A stretch of DNA of 64,000 nt from Herminiimonas sp. (GTDB taxonomy: Bacteria > Pseudomonadota > Gammaproteobacteria > Burkholderiales > Burkholderiaceae_D). The DNA lies in assembly GCA_028292265.1 (NCBI GenBank), contig JAQGMR010000013.1:1-64000 (forward strand). Reading direction: 5' to 3'. The notes beneath the pieces were generated by a model. It saw only the letters and a program-made list of their open reading frames with translations. It was not told the origin of the DNA and did no database searches. Of this stretch, positions 1-8,555 are shown in pieces (the stretch's first letter is position 1; each line of letters opens with the position of its first letter). Made by a program: the position numbers and the translations under genes.

Positions 1-299
1 TCGAGCATGCCAATCTGTGTGTCGCAGCGCGGCCCGGCTTCGCGCTGGAAGCTGGCGACATACCGCCGGCGGTCCTGCGCGAGTTTCTCCGGCGCGCCGC
101 CACCCCAGAGCAATTGCGTGCAACGCCCAACGGGCTAACCTTCATTGCCCCCAACCTGGCCTACGACGTCTCCGCTACGGCGATCCGGGCCGCGCTACAT
201 TGCAATGACGTCGTACCGGGCGGCGAACCGACGTTGGCGTCGCTACTGCCGGCGCGGGTGCTAGACTATATACAACAACATCGTCTCTACAGGAATTAA
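1..299 (+). CDS. nadD: Nicotinate-nucleotide adenylyltransferase, 3' part only
   Basis: The gene enters from the left edge; the reading frame is open from base 3 to the TAA at 297-299, giving about 98 C-terminal residues. NadD adenylylates nicotinate mononucleotide in NAD synthesis in the cytoplasm. The call rests on the C-terminal segment FIAPNLAYDVSATAIRAAL, which matches the family's conserved ISSTxIR-type region, on the ending VLDYIQQHRLY, and on position directly before rsfS, a common betaproteobacterial order. The stop shares one base with the rsfS start (TAATG). The N-terminal nucleotide-binding motif lies outside the window. Confidence 0.85.
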   Translation, partial: EHANLCVAARPGFALEAGDIPPAVLREFLRRAATPEQLRATPNGLTFIAPNLAYDVSATAIRAALHCNDVVPGGEPTLASLLPARVLDYIQQHRLYRN

Positions 300-1096
300 T
301 GGACATCAAGAAACTGCAAGCGCTCGTGATCGATGCGCTCGAGGACGTCAAGGCGCAGGAAATCCGTGTATTCGACACAGTGCATCTCACCAGCCTGTTC
401 GACCGCATTGCGATTGCGTCCGGCACCTCCAACCGCCAGACCAAGGCGCTCGCCGCATCGGTCCGTGACAAGGTCAAGGCTGCTGGTGGCCATGTCACCG
501 GCATCGAGGGCGAAGACACAGGCGAATGGGTGTTGGTCGATCTGGGCGACATGATCGTCCACATAATGCAGCCAGCCATCCGTGCGTACTACCGGCTTGA
601 GGAAATCTGGGGCGAGAAGGAAGTGAAGCTTGGCGCTGCCAAGCGGGTCGTCAAGCGCAATGTCGGCCCCAGCACCGAGGACGAGGCACCAGCCAAGAAA
701 CCAGGCCGCCATCTCGCATCGAGCAAGGCGGAACCCGCCGAAGTGGCGGAAAAACCAGCCCGCAAGACCGCCAGCAAGACTGCGGCCAAGACGCCGTCGC
801 GCGCGGCGAAGGGTGCCGGCGCAGGCACCGCAAGGGGCGCCGCTGCAAAGGGTACAGCTGCTAACGGTACGGCTGCAAAGCGCACGGCGGCCAAGGGTAC
901 CGCTGCGAAGGGGCCGGCTGCAAAGCGCAGTACAAGCGCCGCACCCAAAACCGCTGCGAAGAAATCTGCTGGAACAGCCACGAAGAAAACTGCAGCCCCG
1001 GCCGGCAAAACGATCAAGGTCAAGCCAGCGAAGGACAGTAGCGCGCCTGCCAAGAAAACCATCGTCCGTCGCACTGCCGCCAAGACCGGCGCCTGA
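299..1096 (+). CDS. rsfS: Ribosomal silencing factor RsfS with long Ala/Lys-rich tail
   Basis: RsfS (Iojap/DUF143) binds large-subunit protein uL14 and blocks subunit joining under starvation. Residues 1 to about 113 are the complete usual domain, with IAIASGTSNRQTKALA, the GEDTGEWVLVDLGDMIVHIM core and the RAYYRLEEIW end. The family is normally about 105-130 residues, but this protein has 265. The extra 150 residues are almost only A, K, T, P, R, G and S, resembling bacterial histone-H1-like or AlgP-like tails, and contain six consecutive pentapeptides of the form (A/T/P)AAKG/R at residues 181-210. The start overlaps the nadD stop by one base. The tail probably binds nucleic acid; that is inference. 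Confidence 0.92.
   Translation: MDIKKLQALVIDALEDVKAQEIRVFDTVHLTSLFDRIAIASGTSNRQTKALAASVRDKVKAAGGHVTGIEGEDTGEWVLVDLGDMIVHIMQPAIRAYYRLEEIWGEKEVKLGAAKRVVKRNVGPSTEDEAPAKKPGRHLASSKAEPAEVAEKPARKTASKTAAKTPSRAAKGAGAGTARGAAAKGTAANGTAAKRTAAKGTAAKGPAAKRSTSAAPKTAAKKSAGTATKKTAAPAGKTIKVKPAKDSSAPAKKTIVRRTAAKTGA
839..928 (+). repeat. Six 15-bp units encoding AAAKG-type pentapeptides in the RsfS tail
   Basis: Six back-to-back 15-base units encode AAAKG, TAANG, TAAKR, TAAKG, TAAKG and PAAKR. The codons vary between units, so the protein pattern is kept better than the DNA, which suggests selection on composition rather than a recent slippage array. Confidence 0.8.
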
Positions 1097-1105
1097 TCCG
1101 GCGGC

Positions 1106-1576
1106 ATGCAGCTCGTCATTGCTGCTGTCGGCCACCGGATGCCGTCATGGATAGAAACCGGCTTCCAGGAATACGCGAAGCGCATGCCGCCCGAGTGCCG
1201 CATCCTGCTGCGTGAGATCAAGCCAATTGATCGAAGCGGCGGACGCAGTGCTGAAACGGCCATGGCGCAGGAACGGCTTCGCATTGAAGCCGTCGTGCCT
1301 AAGGGTTCGACCCTGATCGCGCTCGACGAACATGGCCGCGACCTGACGACAGTCCAGCTGTCGGCGCAACTTGCGCAATGGCGACAAAGCGGAAGGGATG
1401 TTACATTTCTTATAGGCGGGGCGGACGGGCTCGATCCGGAATTGAAGCAACGAGCCGACATGCTGATGAGGATATCGAGCTTGACCTTACCGCATGGCAT
1501 GGTGCGTGTTCTGCTGGCGGAGCAGTTGTACCGGGCCTGGTCGATTACACAGAATCACCCCTATCACCGGACCTGA
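1106..1576 (+). CDS. rlmH: 23S rRNA (pseudouridine1915-N3)-methyltransferase RlmH
   Basis: RlmH methylates N3 of pseudouridine 1915 in helix 69 of 23S rRNA, using S-adenosylmethionine, as a SPOUT-fold dimer. The 156-residue length is standard. Visible motifs are the SAM-binding knot segment FLIGGADGL, the later [19 protein letters not shown] stretch and the conserved ending NHPYHR. It starts 9 bases after rsfS and is followed 7 bases later by maf, so it sits in the same ribosome-linked operon. Confidence 0.96.
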   Translation: MQLVIAAVGHRMPSWIETGFQEYAKRMPPECRILLREIKPIDRSGGRSAETAMAQERLRIEAVVPKGSTLIALDEHGRDLTTVQLSAQLAQWRQSGRDVTFLIGGADGLDPELKQRADMLMRISSLTLPHGMVRVLLAEQLYRAWSITQNHPYHRT

Positions 1577-1583
1577 GCACGAG

Positions 1584-2204
1584 ATGAAACCGCCGGATCA
1601 CAAAATCTACCTTGCCTCCAAGAGTCCGCGACGACGCGAATTGCTGCGCCAAATCGGAATCGAATTCGAACTGCTGCTACTGCGTGAGAACATCGGACGC
1701 GGCCCCGAAGTCAGCGAGGTGGCTTTAGAGAACGAGCGTCCTGAAGACTATGTTGCGCGCGTCACGCGCGAAAAAGCCGAATGCGCGCACCAGACCATGG
1801 TGTGGCGCCGGCTACCGATGCGAGCGGTGCTGGCCGCCGACACCACCGTCACCATTGACAGTCGCATTCTAGGCAAACCCGCGACTGACGAAGAAGCACG
1901 CGCCATGCTGCGCATGCTGTCGGGCCGCACGCACAAGGTCTTGACCAGTGTCGCCCTAAAAAACCTGGACGATGTCTGGCAGATCACCCAGAGCTCAGAG
2001 GTCACGTTTGCGGCGCTTTCAGACGCCACAATAGCCGCCTACTGCGCCACGCAGGAACCCTATGACAAGGCGGGCGGCTACGCCGTGCAGGGCATTGCGG
2101 CTTCCTTTATCCAGCAGATTACTGGCAGCTATTCCGGCATCATGGGATTGCCCCTGTTCGAGACAGCACAACTATTGCAACGGGCCGGCGTTCCAATCCT
2201 ATGA
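1584..2204 (+). CDS. maf: Maf-family nucleoside triphosphate pyrophosphatase (YhdE-like)
   Basis: Maf proteins hydrolyse non-canonical or modified dTTP/UTP-type nucleotides to the monophosphate and pyrophosphate. The 206-residue product starts with the family signature LASKSPRRRELL and carries AADTTV and the KAGGYAVQG segment near the end. I use the ATG at 1584 instead of the longer in-frame start, because the upstream part overlaps rlmH and the signature lies at residues 9-20 as usual. The stop overlaps the rng start (ATGA at 2201-2204). Placement in the YhdE rather than YceF subgroup is likely from context but not proven. Confidence 0.92.
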   Translation: MKPPDHKIYLASKSPRRRELLRQIGIEFELLLLRENIGRGPEVSEVALENERPEDYVARVTREKAECAHQTMVWRRLPMRAVLAADTTVTIDSRILGKPATDEEARAMLRMLSGRTHKVLTSVALKNLDDVWQITQSSEVTFAALSDATIAAYCATQEPYDKAGGYAVQGIAASFIQQITGSYSGIMGLPLFETAQLLQRAGVPIL

Positions 2205-3664
2205 CTGAAGACATCCTGATCAATGTCACGCCGCAGGAAACGCGTGTCGCATTAATACTCCAGGGCGCGGTACAGGAACTGCACGTTGAACGAAGCACCT
2301 CCCGAGGGCGTGCCGGCAATGTGTATCTTGGTCGGGTGGCGCGGGTGCTGCCGGGCATGCAGTCAGCGTTCATAGACATTGGGCTGGAGCGCGCGGCGTT
2401 CCTGCATGTTGCCGACATTTGGGAAGCACGGTCGCGTGACGGCACCAACTCGAGTCCTGTGCCGATTGAAAAGCTGATGTTCGACGGCCAGTCAGTCATG
2501 GTGCAGGTCATCAAGGATCCAATCGGCACCAAGGGCGCCCGACTCTCTACGCAAATTTCAATCGCCGGCCGCATGCTGGTGTACCTGCCGCAGGACCCGC
2601 ACATCGGTATTTCCCAGCGCATCGAAAAGGAAGCGGACCGCGAGCTGCTGCGCAGACGCGTCCAGGGCCTGCTGCCGCCCGATGAAAAAGGCGGCTTTAT
2701 CATCCGCACCATGGCGGAAGAGGCCTCAGAGGCCGACCTGCGGATGGACGTTGATTATCTGCGCAAGACCTGGTCCACCATCATTGAGCAAACCAAGGTG
2801 CGCCCTGCGCCTGCCCTGCTCTACGAAGACTTGAGTCTGGCTCAGCGCGTGCTGCGCGACTTCGTCACCGACGAGACCGGCACCATTCAGATCGACTCGC
2901 GCGAGAACTATCAGAAGTTGCAGCAATTCGGGTCGATCTACACGCCCTCCGTGCTGTCGCGACTACTGCACTACACCGGCGAGCGCCCCCTGTTTGACCT
3001 TTACGGCGTGGAAGAAGAAATCCAGCGCGCGCTGGGACGTCGTGTCGACCTCAAGTCTGGCGGATACCTGATCATCGACCAGACCGAAGCCATGACCACG
3101 ATCGACGTCAATACGGGAAGCTATGTCACCGGCCGCAATTTTGACGACACCATTTTCAAGACCAACCTGGAAGCGGCGCATGCAATGGCGCGCCAACTCC
3201 GGTTGCGCAATCTCGGTGGCATCATCATTCTGGATTTCATCGACATGGAAAACCTGGAGCATCGCAACGCGGTGCTGTCTGAACTGAACAAGGCGCTGAC
3301 GCGCGACCGGACCAAGATCTCTGTCTCTGGCTTTTCAGCACTCGGTCTGGTTGAAATGACGCGCAAGCGCACGCGTGAATCGCTCGCCCACATACTTTGC
3401 GAGCCCTGCCCTACCTGCAAGGGCCAGGGCCAGGTCAAGACGCCACGCACGGTGTGCTATGAGATTCTGAGGGAATTGCTGCGTGAAGCGAAGCAGTTCA
3501 ATCCGAAGGAATTTCGGATTCTGGCGTCGCAGATGGTGATTGATCTGTTTCTTGAAGAAGAGTCCCAGCACCTGGCGATGCTGGGCGACTTTATTGGCAA
3601 GCCGATTTCATTGCAGGTTGAGTCGATCTATCATCAGGAGCAGTACGACATTATCTTGATGTAA
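2201..3664 (+). CDS. rng: Ribonuclease G
   Basis: RNase G is the short RNase E paralogue that trims the 16S rRNA 5' end and degrades some mRNAs. The 487 residues match the usual 489 and lack the RNase E scaffold tail. The N-terminal S1 domain (NVYLGRVARVLPGMQSAFIDIG) is followed by the catalytic region with the metal-ligand aspartates in TIDVNTGSYV and ILDFIDM, and by the zinc-link cysteines in CEPCPTCKGQG. It overlaps maf by four bases, so expression is probably translationally coupled. It is the last gene of the nadD operon. Confidence 0.96.
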   Translation: MTEDILINVTPQETRVALILQGAVQELHVERSTSRGRAGNVYLGRVARVLPGMQSAFIDIGLERAAFLHVADIWEARSRDGTNSSPVPIEKLMFDGQSVMVQVIKDPIGTKGARLSTQISIAGRMLVYLPQDPHIGISQRIEKEADRELLRRRVQGLLPPDEKGGFIIRTMAEEASEADLRMDVDYLRKTWSTIIEQTKVRPAPALLYEDLSLAQRVLRDFVTDETGTIQIDSRENYQKLQQFGSIYTPSVLSRLLHYTGERPLFDLYGVEEEIQRALGRRVDLKSGGYLIIDQTEAMTTIDVNTGSYVTGRNFDDTIFKTNLEAAHAMARQLRLRNLGGIIILDFIDMENLEHRNAVLSELNKALTRDRTKISVSGFSALGLVEMTRKRTRESLAHILCEPCPTCKGQGQVKTPRTVCYEILRELLREAKQFNPKEFRILASQMVIDLFLEEESQHLAMLGDFIGKPISLQVESIYHQEQYDIILM

Positions 3665-3783
3665 GTCGGATGCCGCGGTCCTCAACCGGGCGATCATGAA
3701 CTGCTTGATAAATCGAATCCAGTCGAACGGTAGAATCCGTCGGCAATTCAACTTGCGAACCACCTAAATCATTGGAAGGTCCA

Positions 3784-4233
3784 ATGAAAATAGTGACGCT
3801 GAAAACTCTGGCAGTTTTATGGCTGGCCGGATGTGGTGGCGGTGGGGCGGACGGTACAGCCACTTCGCCCGATCCACATGTGGTCGAGCTCCGCGCACTA
3901 GCTACCGAAAAAAAGACTGAGGCCATCAGTCTCGCGGCAAACGTACCCTGCGTCGCCGACTCCCAATGTTCAATCCTGATTTTTGACTTTCCCGACCCGG
4001 GGTGCAATCTCCCGACACGCGAATCCTATCTTCCCTACTCACTGATTTCCAATAGTGCGGCGGCCGCGCAAGACGCAGCGGCAGGACAACGCGCCCTTGC
4101 CTCTCAGTCCAGAGCGGCGCAAGGAACGTTTACCGGACCGTGCCCCGCAATCGCGGTGCTCCCGCCAATCCCTGCGTGCCTAGCCAGCAAATGCGTACTT
4201 AAATCTGCATTGACTGGCGAGGTGATACCTTGA
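3784..4233 (+). CDS. Small putative lipoprotein, function unknown
   Basis: A 149-residue product with a short hydrophobic start (MKIVTLKTLAVLWLAGC) that fits a type II signal peptide with lipobox LAGC; the mature part would begin at Cys17 followed by a glycine run. GGAAGG at 3774-3779 supports the ATG at 3784 rather than the one four codons earlier. Several cysteines after the lipobox (PCVADSQC, PGC, GPC, PAC, SKC) suggest periplasmic disulfides. I recognise no family. It stands alone after the rng operon, and the next gene is convergent. Confidence 0.6.
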   Translation: MKIVTLKTLAVLWLAGCGGGGADGTATSPDPHVVELRALATEKKTEAISLAANVPCVADSQCSILIFDFPDPGCNLPTRESYLPYSLISNSAAAAQDAAAGQRALASQSRAAQGTFTGPCPAIAVLPPIPACLASKCVLKSALTGEVIP

Positions 4234-4341
4234 TGACGATAGTCAGGCCAGAGGGCAAGCGTAGGCCTGAATGCATCAGCCTTACAGGACCTGTCGCCCC
4301 TCGTACGCCAAAGTGAACATGTGCATCGAGGCGCTAGCTAG

Positions 4342-5382
4342 CTATTTGCCCGCGTCCGTCGCGCCCGACCGATATCGTAGCAAGTGATCGGTGCCGGATT
4401 CCGCCAGCCAGACTTCCCCCGCGCGGCCCATCATCTGGCGTACATTCGCGTTCGGACGCGGCAATGCGAGCACCTCGAACTGCTCGGTGCGCGGATCGAA
4501 GCGCACCAGCGCGTTGGCGCTCCATTCACTAAGCCAGACGATGTCCCGGTCATCCACGAATACGGCGTAGGCATGCGGGCCATTTCCAGGCAATCGCCAT
4601 TCGCGCCATTGACGTGTCGACGGATCGTATACGCCCACCTTCCCCGCGTTCCATTCGCTAACCCAAACTCGCCCCTTAGAATCGGCCCATGCGCGGCGCG
4701 CGCCCTGGTTTGGCGTCGGTATGCCGATGACCTGCGCGGCACCGCTTGCCGGATCGATGCGGGCCAGGTGGCTTCCCGCCAGCGACGCATAAAACACGCT
4801 GCCATCCGGCGTTACGCAGATGCCATAGGGGCCGACGCCGTGCGGTGCATCGAACACGCGCACTTTGCCGCTTTGCGGATCGAGGTCGCCGTAGATGCCG
4901 CTCTGCCCGGTAAACCAGAGATGTCCCTTCTTGTCGAACACCGCGGTGTTCAGGTTCGCGTTCTTGCGGTCCTTCGGCAACGGGAAGCGCGTGACCACGC
5001 GGGTCTTTGGATCGACGCGCACGATGGCGTTCAGTCCGCTATCGGTGATCCAGGCCGCACCATCGGGCCCGACGACCACGCCATGCGGCGCCGAGCCATC
5101 GCCAAGCGGAAATGTTTCAGTCTTGCCGCTGCGCGGGTCTAGCCGCCCTGCTGCACCTTGCCGCTGCGCGGTGTACCAGACCGTGCCGTCTGGCGCAGGC
5201 GCAACGTCATGCGGGCCGCTGCCGCCTGGCAAAGCAAATCCCTGGAACGCTTGCGACTGCGCGTGCGTCAGGCCGACGGCGAGCAGCATGCCTGCGAGTG
5301 CCAGCGCGCAAGAGCGGGCAATTCGTGGCGCGAGGCCGATGATAGCGGTGGCAATGACGGGTCTTTCAGAGATCTCCAGCAT
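4342..5382 (-). CDS. Exported Vgb-like (virginiamycin B lyase family) beta-propeller
   Basis: The 346-residue product has a signal peptide with a hydrophobic core around residues 20-38 ending near THAQS, followed by repeated propeller blades with the DG-x-W(Y/F) pattern (GTVWYTA, GAAWITDSG, GHLWFTG, GRVWVSEW, IVWLSEW, EVWLAESG). This is the architecture of streptogramin B lyases, which open the antibiotic ring by beta-elimination in the cytoplasm. The export signal argues for a different, periplasmic role here. The start at 5382 is set by GGGAGG at 5388-5393; the longer open frame has no such site. Substrate is unknown. Confidence 0.75.
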   Translation of the reverse strand: MLEISERPVIATAIIGLAPRIARSCALALAGMLLAVGLTHAQSQAFQGFALPGGSGPHDVAPAPDGTVWYTAQRQGAAGRLDPRSGKTETFPLGDGSAPHGVVVGPDGAAWITDSGLNAIVRVDPKTRVVTRFPLPKDRKNANLNTAVFDKKGHLWFTGQSGIYGDLDPQSGKVRVFDAPHGVGPYGICVTPDGSVFYASLAGSHLARIDPASGAAQVIGIPTPNQGARRAWADSKGRVWVSEWNAGKVGVYDPSTRQWREWRLPGNGPHAYAVFVDDRDIVWLSEWSANALVRFDPRTEQFEVLALPRPNANVRQMMGRAGEVWLAESGTDHLLRYRSGATDAGK

Positions 5383-5829
5383 GCTTGCCTCCCTGTTTGT
5401 GGGACCAGTTACACAGACTGCCGAGGGCTTTCGATTGTGGCACTTTTCTGTCGGGGTCGCTCTCGACTCCATTCGCAATCGCTCGCACTGGAGCGTTTTT
5501 TTTGCGCCGGCAATGCCTGGGCACGGCCGGGCAAGGCACGGCAACATCACGCATGACGATATGGTCGCTCGGAATCGAGCCGTAACGCTTATGCGACAAG
5601 GCGTTCTGTAGCTCTGTTCCACCGGGAACGGGCGCAGGACACCTCACTGACCTGGCGCATGAATTGATAATAAACGTAGAGTCGCCGAATAGTGGCTAAA
5701 AGGTGCCTTTGACCTTTGAATTTGGCTTGATCGCTTCGAGTTGCCCTCTATGCTAAATGCATGACGCGGTCCAGCTTCGAATCAAGATCATCAAGTCAGC
5801 ATCCAACCCGCTCAAAGGAGAGCCAACCC
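5383..5829. other. Divergent intergenic region between the Vgb-like gene and cupin gene
   Basis: No coding sequence is supported in these 447 bases. They hold the ribosome-binding site of the leftward Vgb-like gene, and on the right a sigma70-like promoter and AAAGGAG ribosome-binding site for the cupin gene. Confidence 0.5.
5727..5754 (+). promoter_or_regulatory. Candidate sigma70 promoter of the cupin gene
   Basis: TTGATC at 5727-5732 and TATGCT at 5749-5754 are separated by 16 bases and lie about 75 bases before the cupin ATG. Both boxes deviate from consensus. Confidence 0.35.
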
Positions 5830-6273
5830 ATGAAGCCGCAACCATTCGTCGTCAACCCGAACGCGTACGCCCGTGCTCTTAACGTGGTGGGCGAAAGAAT
5901 TACCGTGCTCGCGTCAAATGCATCGACGCAAGGTTATGAGATTTTCTTGCAGCAAGGCGACGAGGGAACCGGACCACCGCCGCATAGCCATGACTGGGAC
6001 GAATCCTTTTACGTTACGAAGGGCAATGTAGAGATCAGTTATGGTGATCAGACCGTCAATGCCAACCAGGGTACGCTCGTCCACCTGCCCGCAGGTACGA
6101 TTCATGGCTTTCGCTTTGGCGCCGGCGGTGGCGAGATGATCTCGGTCACCAGCCAGAACGGCCAGGCCGCACATCTTTTCACTAGTCTTGACGAAGAGGT
6201 CCCGGTGGGTTCCCTCGACATTCCAAAACTGATCGCGGTTGCCGGGAAATACGGAGTGAGTGTCGCCATTTGA
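5830..6273 (+). CDS. Cupin-domain protein
   Basis: A 147-residue single-domain cupin. Motif 1 is GPPPHSHDWDESFYVTKG (two metal-type histidines and a glutamate) and motif 2 is HLPAGTIHGF, both intact, so a metal-binding beta-barrel is expected. Such small cupins are dioxygenases, isomerases or sensors; none can be chosen from sequence. AAAGGAG at 5814-5820 fixes the start at 5830; an in-frame ATG 69 bases earlier lacks a site. The gene appears monocistronic. Confidence 0.8.
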   Translation: MKPQPFVVNPNAYARALNVVGERITVLASNASTQGYEIFLQQGDEGTGPPPHSHDWDESFYVTKGNVEISYGDQTVNANQGTLVHLPAGTIHGFRFGAGGGEMISVTSQNGQAAHLFTSLDEEVPVGSLDIPKLIAVAGKYGVSVAI

Positions 6274-6932
6274 TGTGGCTAACCGTCTGTCGTCATATGG
6301 CGGTTCGGCGACAAGCACTGAAGTGACGGAGCGGTTGAGTCAGCAACGGCATGGGGGACCAAGGCACTTGGTTTGCTTGCCGATTTTCCCTCCTGCCGCT
6401 CGGCTCCGATTCGGCCATCCAGATCATCGCCGCCCCCCTCACCTCACGCTATCCACTACGCCGTCCAGCTAAGGCCGCCGCCGCTTGCATGCGCGTCCGG
6501 CTCAGTAGCTCACCCCTCATCCCCTAATTTTTTTCTGATCGCTGCGAGCGGTAGGTACGCCTCCCACTTGCCTGCCAGTCTTTGAGCACGTCCCTAATCA
6601 TGGGATTCGTACTTACTTGCAAAGCATTTCCTTCCTAACGTCCTGTCGCCGGAACGGGGCTAGCCGCAGCGTCATCTAATGTTGCATGAGTGACGAAAAA
6701 ACACAGACCTGAAGACATCGCGCACGCGTAGCAATGACCGCTCTCGTGCCGAGCTCGTGCGACATGGTCGATGTCAATGATATTGATGGTGAGGATATTG
6801 GGCGCGAGGTTTTTCTACGGCCACCGGCACTCCTCAGACTATTACTGAGCGGTGGAGAAAAGAGCGAGCTGAGATGGTTGACCAGGAACAGATGCAGCCT
6901 GCTTGCTGCACGCACCGATAAAGAAATTAATA
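6274..6932. other. Long intergenic stretch without a supported gene
   Basis: I see no convincing coding frame, RNA gene or repeat in these 659 bases. The short open frames here have no ribosome-binding site and no recognisable protein. The right part must contain the promoter of the cytochrome gene. Confidence 0.5.
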
Positions 6933-8252
6933 ATGAATATTCCAAGAGAAGCGGACCCGATACTCACCCACGGCCGGTTCAGCGCAATCGCGGCAGGGCG
7001 CGGCTCTCTACAGCGTCGTGCGTGGCGCACCGCAACGCTGTATGCCACAACAGGAATGACCAGCATGCTGCTGGCCGCCTGCGGCAGTGGCACAGACCAA
7101 TCCGCAAGCAGTACGAATCAATCGCAGAGTACCTTGGATCCTGTCCTGGTTGCCCAGGGCGCGCAAATTTTCCGCTTTGATACGTTCGGCGACGAAACGC
7201 AATGGAGTGACACCCTGCGAATGCATGAGGTGATCCGCACGGCGGTCGATCCGACGACAGCATTGTCAGTCGGCTTGAAGGTCGATTCAGAAGCGTTGCC
7301 CGCATCAGTGGTTCAGGGAATCAAGGATGGCAGCATCGACCTCAAGAGCCCGGACACCACGGTGGCTCTGCTCAAGCTTAACGCCGTCGTCGGGCTGCAG
7401 GGAAAAGTGGAGGTGGTCAATGGCAAGGATACGCTGACACGGGTCGGCGTTACTTGCGCGCTGTGCCACTCAACCGTCGACAACTCCTTTGCGCCTGGTA
7501 TCGGGAAGCGGCTCGATGGCTGGGCAAATCGTGATCTCAATGCGGGGGCAATTATTGCGCTGTCGCCGGCCCTGAGCGCGACCATGAAGGCGGTCTACAA
7601 CTCCTGGGGCAAAGGTATGTACGATCCGCGCTTCAATCAGGACGGAAAAAACGGGCCGCAAGTCATTCCTCCGGCCTACGGCCTCAACGGCATCCACCGG
7701 ATTACTTCCACCGGCGACGGAGAGGAGATTTCGTATTGGAACCGCTACGTTGGCGTTACGCAGATGGGTGGACATGGATCATTCATGGAACCGCGCACCG
7801 GGGTCAGCGTAACCAACGGCACGGATGATCAGATCACTGCCAAACTGCCGGCCTTGCAGGCCTATCAGCTAAGCCTTGTCGCGCCACCACCGCCTTCGGG
7901 AAGTTTCGATGCGGCCGCTGCGGCCCGGGGCAAGCTCGTGTTCAACGGCGGAGGCAGATGCGCGACTTGTCATAGCGGAGCAGAGCTGACCGACGCAAAC
8001 CTCCGGCTGCATTTGCCATCCGAAGTGGTGAGTGAACCGGAGCCCAATGGCGCGCCGAGCTACGCGTCCCGAAGTGCGACCGGACAGTACCGCACCGCGC
8101 CGCTGCGCGGACTGTGGCAGCACGCACCGTATTTCCATAACGGGACGGCCGCCACCCTGGAATCCGTGGTCCAAACCTACAACACCAAACAGTCCCTTGG
8201 ACTGACCGAAACCGAAATTCTGGATCTTGCGCAGTATTTGAAGTCACTGTGA
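6933..8252 (+). CDS. Diheme c-type cytochrome lipoprotein (peroxidase/oxidoreductase-like)
   Basis: A 439-residue product with two covalent heme sites, CALCH at residues 175-179 and CATCH at 343-347. An N-terminal segment has the lipobox LLAAC with Cys50, so the protein is probably exported and anchored in a membrane. The C-terminal region (TAPLRGLWQHAPYFHNGTA and the final LAQYLKSL) is typical of the second domain of diheme cytochrome c peroxidase and related diheme oxidoreductases. The N-terminus is long for a lipoprotein and only a weak AAAGAAA precedes the ATG at 6933, so the start is uncertain. No maturation or partner gene is adjacent, so the electron donor is unknown. Confidence 0.78.
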   Translation: MNIPREADPILTHGRFSAIAAGRGSLQRRAWRTATLYATTGMTSMLLAACGSGTDQSASSTNQSQSTLDPVLVAQGAQIFRFDTFGDETQWSDTLRMHEVIRTAVDPTTALSVGLKVDSEALPASVVQGIKDGSIDLKSPDTTVALLKLNAVVGLQGKVEVVNGKDTLTRVGVTCALCHSTVDNSFAPGIGKRLDGWANRDLNAGAIIALSPALSATMKAVYNSWGKGMYDPRFNQDGKNGPQVIPPAYGLNGIHRITSTGDGEEISYWNRYVGVTQMGGHGSFMEPRTGVSVTNGTDDQITAKLPALQAYQLSLVAPPPPSGSFDAAAAARGKLVFNGGGRCATCHSGAELTDANLRLHLPSEVVSEPEPNGAPSYASRSATGQYRTAPLRGLWQHAPYFHNGTAATLESVVQTYNTKQSLGLTETEILDLAQYLKSL

Positions 8253-8555
8253 ACGGCAAGCCCGTTTGGGATGCGCGTGTTTTAGATGGATGGATAAGTT
8301 TCGAGGGCCCTTTCCGCAATTCGATACTTCCGCTTAAAAGTGGAAGCGGCAGTGGATTGCTGCAAGGGCCAATATGCCGCATCGATCCCTTGCACCGATT
8401 GTGGAACGGGTCGGATCACTTGAATATTTGTTGCAATCATCTACCGACCAACGCGAACCGCAAACAATAGCTGCGTCTCGCGCCTCATCTCGCGCCTCAC
8501 GCGCCTCGTCGTCGATAGCGATTGCGCCCCACTCCAGGCTTTCCGGCTGACAGAC
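8253..8555. other. Intergenic region between convergent genes
   Basis: No gene is supported. The stretch holds an imperfect inverted repeat at 8327-8346 (CTTCC and GGAAG arms) without a T run, and a short tandem repeat at 8476-8507. Confidence 0.5.
8476..8507. repeat. 12-bp tandem repeat, two full copies plus a partial third
   Basis: TCTCGCGCCTCA is repeated exactly at 8476-8487 and 8488-8499, followed by CGCGCCTC. It is non-coding and lies past the 3' end of the acyltransferase gene. Confidence 0.7.

Noticed and set aside
296..1135. Antisense frame over rsfS rich in Arg/Cys/Gly
   Set aside because: It is produced by the repetitive Ala/Lys codons of the RsfS tail read backwards.
6734..7180. 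Plus-strand frame before and overlapping the cytochrome gene
   Set aside because: No ribosome-binding site and no family resemblance; it runs out of frame into the cytochrome gene.
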